14,178 bases of DNA. Source: Comamonadaceae bacterium. Its GTDB lineage: Bacteria; Pseudomonadota; Gammaproteobacteria; Burkholderiales; Burkholderiaceae_C. Made by a program: the position numbers and the translations under genes. A model generated the notes under the pieces. The model had not been told where the DNA came from, ran no database searches, and saw only the letters and a list, made by a program, of their open reading frames with translations. The stretch is taken from the NCBI GenBank assembly GCA_947372005.1, contig CANBRV010000031.1, positions 1 to 14,178 on the forward strand. Reading direction: 5' to 3'. The number at the start of each line of letters is the position of its first letter. Position 1 is the stretch's first letter. Shown one piece after another: positions 8,081 through 14,098 of the stretch.

Positions 8081-9110
8081 CACGATTGCTCTCCATGATG
8101 ATGATGGCTTGATCTAATGAGTTCATGAGTCCTTGAACACAAGCAGGATCTAGCGTTTTATCAGACAACTTATTTAACTCGTCTAAAGCTTCATGCATCG
8201 TCCAAGCTTCTTTGTATGGTCTTTTTGTCGTTAAGGCGTCAAAGATGTCAGCAACAGAGACAATGCGAGCGCTAATTGGAATTGCTTCACCGCTGATGCC
8301 ACGTGGATATCCGGTCCCATTCCATGCCTCGTGGTGGCATAACGCGATCTCACCACCTAATCTTAAAACGGGTGTTCTGGCATTACCAAGAATGTCATAG
8401 CCATATTGCGTGTGCCGTTTCATTTCGGTCCACTCATCTGGGTCTAGCTTTGCGGGCTTGTGCAAAATATGATCTGGGATGCCGATTTTTCCAACATCGT
8501 GCATAGGAGCGGCCAAATAAATTTTTTCAATCAAGCCTTCATTGAGGTTCAGGCTTCGGGCAATCAATCGCGAATATTCAGCCATGCGCGTTAAATGTGA
8601 ACCAGTTTGTGAGTCTCGAAATTCAGCAGTACGAGCCATCACTAATAAGGTTTCATGCTCGCGCAGTTGCAACTCCATAGCCAACTCTTCAACGTTTGAG
8701 TGCAACATTTTGTTTTTAAACTTGAGTTGTTGCGTGGCTTGGTGCAAGTGAATTAAATTACGCGCACGTGCTTGCATCTCAATGGCATCGATTGGTTTTT
8801 GTAAAAAATCCACCGTTCCAAAAGCCAACATTTGGTGCTTGATGACAGGGTCTGAAGATGCGGTGACCATCAGTACTGGGGTTTCGCGGTGCTGGTCCAT
8901 TGCTCGTAACTTGGCGACAAATTCTAGGCCGTGCAAATCAGGCATCTGATAGTCGAGCAAGACAAGATCCCACGTCTTTTCAGCGCATACGGCAAGCGCT
9001 TTTTTGGCAGACGTGTACTTTTCAATTTGCACGCCATCTAGTTTGGAAAGCGTAGCTGAAAGGTAGAGCAGTTGAAGAGGGTCATCATCAACTATGAGTA
9101 CATTTATCAT
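8070..9110 (-). CDS. Response regulator with HD-GYP cyclic-di-GMP phosphodiesterase domain
   Basis: This 346-residue cytoplasmic protein has a receiver domain at 1-120, with the acidic cluster D8-D10, phospho-acceptor D53 (LVLLDYQMPD), T83 and K105 (FLQKPID). A helical linker (about 120-155) leads to an HD-GYP domain. The key motifs are present: TGSHLTRMAEYSR (about 169-181), HDVGKIGIPD (HD at 204-205), HHEAWNGTGYPRG (GYP at 267-269) and SVADIFDALT. By family, it degrades cyclic-di-GMP when active and is controlled by phosphorylation from an unlinked histidine kinase; no kinase gene is adjacent. The ATG at 9110 has only a weak AAGG upstream. The leader after the tyrS terminator is about 20 bases, so the promoter must overlap the terminator, or expression comes from read-through. 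The stop lies inside the next gene. Confidence 0.93.
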   Translation of the reverse strand: MINVLIVDDDPLQLLYLSATLSKLDGVQIEKYTSAKKALAVCAEKTWDLVLLDYQMPDLHGLEFVAKLRAMDQHRETPVLMVTASSDPVIKHQMLAFGTVDFLQKPIDAIEMQARARNLIHLHQATQQLKFKNKMLHSNVEELAMELQLREHETLLVMARTAEFRDSQTGSHLTRMAEYSRLIARSLNLNEGLIEKIYLAAPMHDVGKIGIPDHILHKPAKLDPDEWTEMKRHTQYGYDILGNARTPVLRLGGEIALCHHEAWNGTGYPRGISGEAIPISARIVSVADIFDALTTKRPYKEAWTMHEALDELNKLSDKTLDPACVQGLMNSLDQAIIIMESNRDAV

Positions 9111-9131
9111 GCCGTAACCTTATTGACGGTT

Positions 9132-9169
9132 AAAAAATTAGCTAGGTGAACATCGTAACACTTAGCTAA
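9132..9169 (-). terminator. Intrinsic terminator of tyrS, stem includes the stop codon
   Basis: Read on the minus strand, TTAGCTAAGTG (9169-9159) can pair with CACCTAGCTAA (9148-9138) across a 10-base loop, with a single A-C mismatch in 11 positions. Six T residues (9137-9132) follow directly. The tyrS TAA stop (9164-9162) lies in the ascending arm. The stem is AT-rich and so only moderately strong. A second possible structure is a perfect 18-base palindrome at 9157-9174 that uses the same arm. Confidence 0.7.
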
Positions 9170-10409
9170 GTGTTGCCCGTATAAATTTTCGTTTGCCTAC
9201 CTGAACAACGTAAGTGCCCGCGCCTAGCTTGGTGCCTTTATCAGTGACAACAGCGGAGTCCACACGCACGCCGCCGCCATCAATTAAACGGTTAGCTTCT
9301 CCGTTGGAGGCCGCTAGGGATAGGGCTTTCAAGAGAGTCGATATGCCAACGGGTGCTCCGCCATCTAACGCATGAGTCACCTCGTCAATTTGATCGGGGA
9401 TGCCACCTTTGGCGCGATTATTGAAGTCTTGCTCGGCGGTATCTGCAGCAGTGCTTGAGTGAAACCGTGCCGTGATTTCTTTGGCGAGCATCACCTTGGC
9501 ATCGCGTGGATTTCTGCCTGCATCCACTTCAGCTTTGAGCGCTGCAATATCAGCTTCGGATTTGAACGATAACAATGTGTACCACTTCCACATCAGCACG
9601 TCGGAGATGGACATGACTTTGGCAAACATGGTGTTTGGCTCTTCGGTGATGCCGATGTAGTTGTTCTTGCTTTTAGACATTTTGTCCACGCCATCCAAGC
9701 CTTCTAGCAATGGCATAGTGAGTATGCACTGCGGCTCTTGGTCATATTCCACTTGTAGATGACGCCCCATCAATAGGTTAAATTTTTGATCAGTACCGCC
9801 TAGCTCTAAGTCTGCCTTTAAGGCCACGCTGTCGTAGCCTTGCATAAGTGGATACAAAAATTCGTGCACGCTAATCGACTGCCCCGCCTTGTAGCGTTTA
9901 TCGAAATCATCTCGCTCCATCATCCGAGCGACGGTGTACTTTGCAGCCAGTTGAATCATGCCGCGCGCTCCCAGCGGGTCACACCACTCGCTGTTGTAGC
10001 GAACTTCAGTTTTGGTTTTGTCTAAAACTAGTGTGGCTTGATTGAAGTAGGTTTGGGCATTGGCTTCGATTTGCTCGCGAGTGAGCGGCGGGCGTGTGCT
10101 GTTTCGGCCTGATGGGTCGCCAATGGTGCTGGTGAAGTCGCCAATCAAAAAGATAACCGTGTGCCCAAGATCTTGTAGTTGGCGCATTTTGTTGAGCACG
10201 ACGGTATGCCCTAAATGCAAGTCGGGGGCGGTGGGATCGAGTCCAAGTTTGATGCGAAGCGGCGTGCCTGTTTTTTCAGATGCTTGTAATTTTTTAATCC
10301 ATTCATCTTGCGGGAGGAGTTCGTTGACTCCGCGTAGAGATACAGCGAGTGCCGCATGGCTAGATGTGGACATTTCAGTTAAAGATTTAGCAGTTTCTTG
10401 AGAGTTCAT
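9162..10409 (-). CDS. tyrS: Tyrosyl-tRNA synthetase
   Basis: This class I aminoacyl-tRNA synthetase charges tRNA-Tyr with tyrosine in the cytoplasm. From ATG at 10409 it has 415 residues. It shows the class I signature as HLGH (65-68, in DPTAPDLHLGHTVVL), LIGDFTSTIGDPSGR, the tyrosine-pocket segment YPLMQGYDSVALKADLELGGTDQ, and KMSKS (243-247). A C-terminal S4-like RNA-binding domain follows (NRLIDGGGVRVDSAVV to GKRKFIRATLS). The family and ends are clear, but the start is not. ATG at 10373 gives 403 residues and would leave a leader of about 37 bases below the promoter suggested at 10417-10445. ATG at 10448 would run into anmK and is unlikely. None of the starts has a good Shine-Dalgarno. 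anmK diverges from the same small region. Confidence 0.96.
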   Translation of the reverse strand: MNSQETAKSLTEMSTSSHAALAVSLRGVNELLPQDEWIKKLQASEKTGTPLRIKLGLDPTAPDLHLGHTVVLNKMRQLQDLGHTVIFLIGDFTSTIGDPSGRNSTRPPLTREQIEANAQTYFNQATLVLDKTKTEVRYNSEWCDPLGARGMIQLAAKYTVARMMERDDFDKRYKAGQSISVHEFLYPLMQGYDSVALKADLELGGTDQKFNLLMGRHLQVEYDQEPQCILTMPLLEGLDGVDKMSKSKNNYIGITEEPNTMFAKVMSISDVLMWKWYTLLSFKSEADIAALKAEVDAGRNPRDAKVMLAKEITARFHSSTAADTAEQDFNNRAKGGIPDQIDEVTHALDGGAPVGISTLLKALSLAASNGEANRLIDGGGVRVDSAVVTDKGTKLGAGTYVVQVGKRKFIRATLS

Positions 10410-10414
10410 ACAAT
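10387..10414 (+). promoter_or_regulatory. Candidate sigma70 promoter for anmK
   Basis: TTAGCA (10387-10392) and TACAAT (10409-10414) are spaced by 16 bases. They match the -35 and -10 consensus at 4 and 5 of 6 positions. The predicted start at about 10421 falls next to the anmK ATG at 10422, so the transcript would be almost leaderless, which fits the missing Shine-Dalgarno. This -10 box lies 2 bases from the opposing -10 box proposed for tyrS. Confidence 0.3.
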
Positions 10415-10416
10415 TG

Positions 10417-10445
10417 ATTTTATGACCACAAGCCAGAGCACCCAA
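10417..10445 (-). promoter_or_regulatory. Candidate sigma70 promoter for tyrS
   Basis: On the minus strand, TTGGGT (10445-10440) and TAAAAT (10422-10417) are separated by 17 bases. The -10 box matches consensus at 5 of 6 positions and the -35 at 3 of 6. The predicted transcript start at about 10410 would make the ATG at 10409 leaderless, or give the ATG at 10373 a short leader. This is pattern matching only, with no experimental support. Confidence 0.35.
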
Positions 10446-11582
10446 CATGATTACTACATCGGACTAATGTCGGGGACATCGATGGACGGGGTGGATGGGG
10501 TCGTGGTTGATTTAACGGGCGGCGCTTGCAAAGTCATCGCGCACCACAGCTTGCCATTTTCTTTGGCCCTTAAAGCCGAAATGCTGGCGCTTAATAGCGC
10601 TGGCGAGAACGAGCTAAACCGCGCAAGTTGTGCCGCAAATCAGTTAGTGTTGCTCTACGTGCAAGTGGTGGCAGGTTTGCTCTACACCGCAGAGCTAGAG
10701 AGTGCAGACATTAGGGCCATTGGAGCGCACGGACAAACGGTGCGACATTGCCCAAGTGGTAACTTCAGCGATGGAGGCGGCTACACGATACAGCTGAACA
10801 ATCCATCTTTGTTAGCAGAGCGGACAGGGATTGCTGTCGTGGCGGATTTGAGGAGCCGTGATGTGGCGGCTGGTGGACAGGGCGCACCGCTGGTTCCCGC
10901 GTTTCATAAAGCCGTATTTGGACGCTCGGGTGAAAACATCGCGGTGCTGAATATCGGTGGAATTGCGAATTTAAGCTTGCTCCATGCGGATGGGCGCGTA
11001 GAAGGTTTTGATACAGGACCTGGCAATGTGCTGATGGATGCTTGGGTGAGCTCATATAAGGGGGCACCCTACGACGCCCATGGTGCTTGGGCATCTATGG
11101 GGGAGGTGATCGCGCCTTTGCTTAAAAGATGGCTAGCAGATAGCTATTTTTCTAAACCTATTCCTAAAAGCACAGGTCGTGATTTATTCAACACAGCATG
11201 GTTGAATGATCAAGTGTCGCGTTTCATGCAAATGAATCCCTTATTCAGCCAAGACTTGATGCCTACGCACGTGCAAACGACTTTGGTGGAACTAACCGTT
11301 CAATCGATTGGGCAAGCACTAGCCCAGCATGCAGAAGGCTTCGCAAGGCTTTACGTGTGCGGTGGCGGTGCTTTGAATGATTACTTGATCAAGCGATTGC
11401 GTCTTGTGATGCCGCACGTGGCGATTGAAACAACAGATTCGCTTGGCATTCCCGTTATGCAAGTCGAAGCTGCTGCGTTTGCGTGGCTTGCCAAGCAATG
11501 CATGGAGCGAGTACCGCTGACCTTAGAAAAAATAACGGGAGCGCGTGGCTCCCGTGTGCTTGGTGCGGTCTATCCCGCTTGA
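10422..11582 (+). CDS. anmK: Anhydro-N-acetylmuramic acid kinase
   Basis: AnmK opens the 1,6-anhydro ring of anhydro-MurNAc released in cell-wall turnover and phosphorylates it with ATP to MurNAc-6-phosphate, which feeds peptidoglycan recycling in the cytoplasm. The 386-residue length is usual for the family. Visible motifs, in order, are GLMSGTSMDGVD (14-25), IGAHGQTVRH, ADLRSRDVAAGGQGAPLVP, LNIGGIANLS, GFDTGPGN (195-202, active-site region), KSTGRDLFN and VCGGGALND. I chose the ATG at 10422 because the conserved region starts just after it. An in-frame TTG at 10398 adds eight non-conserved residues. The 3' end of the reading frame contains the intrinsic terminator of the opposing erpA transcript. 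No MurQ etherase or AmpG gene is nearby. Confidence 0.96.
   Translation: MTTSQSTQHDYYIGLMSGTSMDGVDGVVVDLTGGACKVIAHHSLPFSLALKAEMLALNSAGENELNRASCAANQLVLLYVQVVAGLLYTAELESADIRAIGAHGQTVRHCPSGNFSDGGGYTIQLNNPSLLAERTGIAVVADLRSRDVAAGGQGAPLVPAFHKAVFGRSGENIAVLNIGGIANLSLLHADGRVEGFDTGPGNVLMDAWVSSYKGAPYDAHGAWASMGEVIAPLLKRWLADSYFSKPIPKSTGRDLFNTAWLNDQVSRFMQMNPLFSQDLMPTHVQTTLVELTVQSIGQALAQHAEGFARLYVCGGGALNDYLIKRLRLVMPHVAIETTDSLGIPVMQVEAAAFAWLAKQCMERVPLTLEKITGARGSRVLGAVYPA
11527..11555 (-). terminator. Intrinsic terminator for the erpA transcript, inside the anmK coding region
   Basis: On the minus strand, ACGGGAGC (11555-11548), a CACGC loop and GCTCCCGT (11542-11535) form a perfect 8-bp GC-rich stem, followed by TA and six T residues (11532-11527). 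This is a textbook Rho-independent terminator about 36 bases past the erpA stop. On the plus strand no T tract follows the hairpin, so it should act in one direction only. It lies entirely within anmK codons for the conserved GARGSRVLGA tail. Confidence 0.85.
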
Positions 11583-11590
11583 ATGCTTTC

Positions 11591-11992
11591 TTAGGTCGAA
11601 AAGCTCGATCCGCAGCCGCAAGTAGATGTGGCATTGGGGTTTTTAATAACGAACTGCGCACCTTGCAGGTCTTCTTTATAGTCAATTTCTGCACCCACCA
11701 AATACTGATAGCTCATCGCATCAATTAAGAGCGACACGCCATGTTTGGTCATGGTGGTGTCGTCGTCATTGGTGACTTCATCAAAAGTAAAGCCGTATTG
11801 AAAGCCTGAGCAACCACCGCCTTGCACAAATACGCGCAGTTTTAAATCTGGATTACCTTCTTCAGCAATCAAATCAGCTACCTTTGCCGCAGCGCTATCG
11901 GTAAAAACAATAGCCTCTGGCATGGTTTCAGGCATCAACTCGGTTGTTTCAACAGTGCTAATTTCTTGTGTTTTATCAATAGTGGCAGTCAT
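11591..11992 (-). CDS. erpA: Iron-sulfur cluster insertion protein ErpA (A-type carrier)
   Basis: This 133-residue A-type carrier delivers Fe-S clusters to target enzymes. The HesB/IscA-like core begins at about residue 27 (AIVFTDSAAAKVADLIAEEG) and contains the three cluster ligands C61 (GGGCSGFQYGF), C125 and C127 (STCGCGSSF). The core closely resembles Comamonadaceae ErpA as I recall it. The first about 25 residues are an extra, acidic and threonine-rich tail, so a later ATG (residue 20 or 24) could be the true start; no start has a strong Shine-Dalgarno. It lies 32 bases downstream of the bactofilin gene, is probably co-transcribed with it, and has an intrinsic terminator just beyond its stop. 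It converges with anmK, with stops 8 bases apart. Confidence 0.95.
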   Translation of the reverse strand: MTATIDKTQEISTVETTELMPETMPEAIVFTDSAAAKVADLIAEEGNPDLKLRVFVQGGGCSGFQYGFTFDEVTNDDDTTMTKHGVSLLIDAMSYQYLVGAEIDYKEDLQGAQFVIKNPNATSTCGCGSSFST

Positions 11993-12024
11993 GTTAGGGC
12001 TTTCAAATAGTTGTCTCAGACAGA

Positions 12025-12423
12025 TTATGCGCCGTTAGCGGGCAATATCAAAACAGGTGGCTCATCCCCCTGCATAGCAAGTGGTCTTAGTTGTCCAGAG
12101 ATGACGGCGCCTTGATGCATTTCAAGAGCTTTGTATGAGACATCGCCTTCAATCTTTGCTTTCGGTTGCAACTCTAGTAGCTGCGCCGCTACGATCGGAC
12201 CCTTAACAGCGCCATTGATGATGACATGGTCTGCATAAATAGCGCCTACGATGATTGCAGTCTCGCTAATCACTAAAAGGCTAGGTGTGTCTTTAGATGC
12301 TGTCAGATTGCCCAAGATATGGCCATCAACACGCAAGCCATCCGCAAAGGCAACGTCGCCGTTGATGACTGTGCCGCTGGCAATGAGGCTTTTGATAGGC
12401 GGTTGTTTTTGTTGGCCGAACAT
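12025..12423 (-). CDS. Bactofilin (polymer-forming cytoskeletal protein)
   Basis: This is a small 132-residue bactofilin. The domain spans about 12-115 and shows the repeating beta-helix pattern: LIASGTVINGDVAFADGLRV, then DGHILGNL, VGAIYADHVIINGAVKGPI, AKIEGDVSYKALEMHQGAVI and SGQLRPL. It starts with a short MFGQQKQPP tail, as many proteobacterial bactofilins do. By family, such proteins self-assemble without nucleotide into filaments at the inner membrane and position cell-wall or polysaccharide enzymes. The upstream neighbour, a single-pass coiled-coil protein, could be its membrane partner (inference). The gene begins 21 bases after that neighbour's stop. The intervening DNA is AT-rich with no Shine-Dalgarno, so initiation may depend on coupling or an unstructured leader. 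Confidence 0.92.
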   Translation of the reverse strand: MFGQQKQPPIKSLIASGTVINGDVAFADGLRVDGHILGNLTASKDTPSLLVISETAIIVGAIYADHVIINGAVKGPIVAAQLLELQPKAKIEGDVSYKALEMHQGAVISGQLRPLAMQGDEPPVLILPANGA

Positions 12424-12444
12424 AAAAATATAAAACGAATTTTT

Positions 12445-13161
12445 TTAGAGTTTGAGTGTCTGGGTAGCGCGAATAGCACTGCTCGCGCTATTGTCCATGA
12501 CTTTGATCACAACGGATTTCACTTGCACCTGCGGCGGCAAATCAATAAGGCCATCTAACCTACGATATTGCTTCACCTCAATAGCCATAGCCCCGTTGAT
12601 GAGATTAGTCATCCATGGCTTGCCATTTAAAATCCCACTGACGGTAACGTCTAATCTACCTTTAAATTCATTGGGATTTTTTGCTGATTGCACGACTAAC
12701 ACCTGCCATTTGAGTTGATGCGTGGGTAATACTTCTGCTTGCAAGCCCCTTATCGCTAAAGCTTCGGTGGTAGTTGCGGGAATCAATCGTTCAAAAAAAC
12801 CAAGGTCATCGCGTAGCGTTTGATTTTCTGACTCAAGCTGTTTGACCTTTTGCATTAATTTTTCTTGCGTTGCACGCTCAGTAGCCATCGAGATGCCTGA
12901 CACATTAGCAATGGACTGCGCTTTATCGCGCTCTTCGCGCAGTTTGGCGGCTTCAATCTTGATAGCCGCTAACTGTTCTTTTTCGCCTTGATCAATACCC
13001 GCAAGGTCCTTACCAAATTCAAACGCCCATAGCGCAATCGCAGCGCAAAAGCCAAACACCAGCGCAGCCAGCACCCACTTGAGCGGCCAAGGCAGGCTGG
13101 ATCTAATCGCCATGCTGGGGGCGCTGATCGTGAGGCGGCGTCTGAGAAGTCTAAATCGCAT
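12445..13161 (-). CDS. DUF6776-like membrane coiled-coil protein, function unknown
   Basis: This 238-residue protein has an arginine-rich cytoplasmic start (MRFRLLRRRLTISAP), one membrane helix at about 25-47 (WPLKWVLAALVFGFCAAIAL), a coiled coil at about 58-120 (EKEQLAAIKIEAAKLREERD and a second heptad-like block after 95), and a C-terminal mixed domain containing LGFFERLIPATTTEAL and LKWQVLVVQSAKNPNEFKGR. I recall this as a family (DUF6776) found before bactofilin genes in beta- and gammaproteobacteria. The layout resembles the N-terminal part of membrane-anchored M23 peptidases or PilN/PilO-type proteins, but no catalytic motif is visible. No function is assigned. The ATG start is kept because the MRFRLLRRRLTISAP start looks conserved, although the Shine-Dalgarno is poor. 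It heads the bactofilin-erpA unit. Confidence 0.85.
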   Translation of the reverse strand: MRFRLLRRRLTISAPSMAIRSSLPWPLKWVLAALVFGFCAAIALWAFEFGKDLAGIDQGEKEQLAAIKIEAAKLREERDKAQSIANVSGISMATERATQEKLMQKVKQLESENQTLRDDLGFFERLIPATTTEALAIRGLQAEVLPTHQLKWQVLVVQSAKNPNEFKGRLDVTVSGILNGKPWMTNLINGAMAIEVKQYRRLDGLIDLPPQVQVKSVVIKVMDNSASSAIRATQTLKL

Positions 13162-13202
13162 CGAGGATTGATTAAATTTTGAACAGTGATTGGGGGTGCG
13201 TG

Positions 13203-13208
13203 ACTATA
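13203..13208 (-). promoter_or_regulatory. Candidate -10 box for the DUF6776-bactofilin-erpA unit
   Basis: TATAGT on the minus strand (13208-13203) matches the -10 consensus at 5 of 6 positions and lies about 42 bases before the ATG at 13161, just past the rpsI terminator. The -35 position would fall in the terminator's distal arm and matches poorly. The call rests mainly on the need for a promoter after a strong terminator. Confidence 0.3.
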
Positions 13209-13212
13209 AAAC

Positions 13213-13251
13213 AAAAAACCGCCACAAACTTGGCATTTGTGGCGGTTTTTT
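13213..13251 (-). terminator. Strong intrinsic terminator after rplM-rpsI
   Basis: AAAAAACCGCCACAAA (13213-13228) and its exact reverse complement (13236-13251) form a perfect 16-bp stem with a 7-base loop. The GC-rich core CCGCCAC is flanked by A and T tracts, so the element can terminate on both strands. It begins 14 bases beyond the rpsI stop and separates the ribosomal-protein operon from the downstream DUF6776-bactofilin-erpA unit. Confidence 0.93.
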
Positions 13252-13265
13252 CTGAGTCGTAGCGC

Positions 13266-13658
13266 TTAGCGTTTGCTGAACTGCTTACGGCGACGAGCAC
13301 CGCGAAGACCCACTTTCTTACGTTCCACTTCACGTGCATCACGAGTCACAAAGCCAGCTGCGGACAGCATAGGCTTGAGCGCTGCATCGTAGTCGAGGAG
13401 AGCACGAGTCACGCCGTGACGCGTAGCGCCTGCTTGACCAGACTCACCGCCGCCATGAACGTTGACCATGATGTCGAAAGTTTCGACATGGTTTGTCAGC
13501 ACCAAAGGCTGCTTCACAATCATGATCGAAGTTTCACGACCAAAATAGTCTTGCACGTCTTTGTTGTTTACTGTGATCTTGCCTGTTCCCTTTTTGAGGA
13601 AAACACGCGCCACGCTGGATTTGCGACGGCCAGTGCCGTTGTTCCAATCACCAATCAT
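13266..13658 (-). CDS. rpsI: 30S ribosomal protein S9 (uS9)
   Basis: This 130-residue S9 has the usual full length. It shows WNNGTGRRKSSVARVFLKKG at the start, VNVHGGGESGQAGATRHGV in the middle, and the conserved basic tail ending KKVGLRGARRRKQFSKR, whose last residues reach the ribosomal P site. The ATG is preceded by AAGGAG (13672-13667) with an 8-base spacer. The Shine-Dalgarno overlaps the rplM stop codon (TAAGGAG), and the genes are 11 bases apart, so the two are co-transcribed and probably coupled. Confidence 0.98.
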   Translation of the reverse strand: MIGDWNNGTGRRKSSVARVFLKKGTGKITVNNKDVQDYFGRETSIMIVKQPLVLTNHVETFDIMVNVHGGGESGQAGATRHGVTRALLDYDAALKPMLSAAGFVTRDAREVERKKVGLRGARRRKQFSKR

Positions 13659-13669
13659 GTGTGTGCTCC

Positions 13670-14098
13670 TTAAATTTCTAGGGGTTTAGGCTGTTGGGCC
13701 GTATGTGGATGCTCAGCACCGCCATACACCTTCAGCTTTTTGATCATGGCGTAGCCAAGGGGACCCTTGGGCAACATGCCTTTGACCGCTTTTTCCAAAG
13801 CACGACCAGGGTGCTTGGACTGCATATCTTTGAAATTGGTGCCGTAAATGCCGCCTGGGAAACCCGAGTGACGGTAATACATCTTGTCCAATTCCTTCGT
13901 GCCGGTGACACGGAGTTTGGCTGCGTTGACGACGACAATAAAGTCGCCAGTATCGACGTGAGGCGTATAAATGGCTTTGTGTTTACCGCGCAAACGGAGT
14001 GCAGCTTCGCTGGCAACACGTCCGAGCACCTTATCGGTGGCGTCAATCACAAACCACTCGTGCACCACGTCAGCGGGTTTTGCGCTGAATGTAGACAT
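13670..14098 (-). CDS. rplM: 50S ribosomal protein L13 (uL13)
   Basis: This 142-residue L13, an early assembly protein of the large subunit, is full length. Characteristic segments are WFVIDATDKVLGRVASEAAL, LRGKHKAIYTPHVDTGDFIV, YYRHSGFPGG and AVKGMLPKGPLGYAMIKKLKVY. The ATG has AAGGA upstream with an 8-9 base spacer. It is the first gene of the rplM-rpsI pair. Only 80 bases of upstream DNA are in the window, and I cannot place its promoter there. In E. coli this operon is regulated through its mRNA leader, but no equivalent structure is clear here. Confidence 0.98.
   Translation of the reverse strand: MSTFSAKPADVVHEWFVIDATDKVLGRVASEAALRLRGKHKAIYTPHVDTGDFIVVVNAAKLRVTGTKELDKMYYRHSGFPGGIYGTNFKDMQSKHPGRALEKAVKGMLPKGPLGYAMIKKLKVYGGAEHPHTAQQPKPLEI

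Noticed and set aside
10060..10401. Plus-strand open frame opposite tyrS
   Set aside because: It is a shadow of tyrS, with no domain, Shine-Dalgarno or recognisable protein character.
10398..10421. TTG at 10398 as the anmK start
   Set aside because: It adds eight residues unlike the family and has no ribosome-binding site. ATG at 10422 fits the family length.
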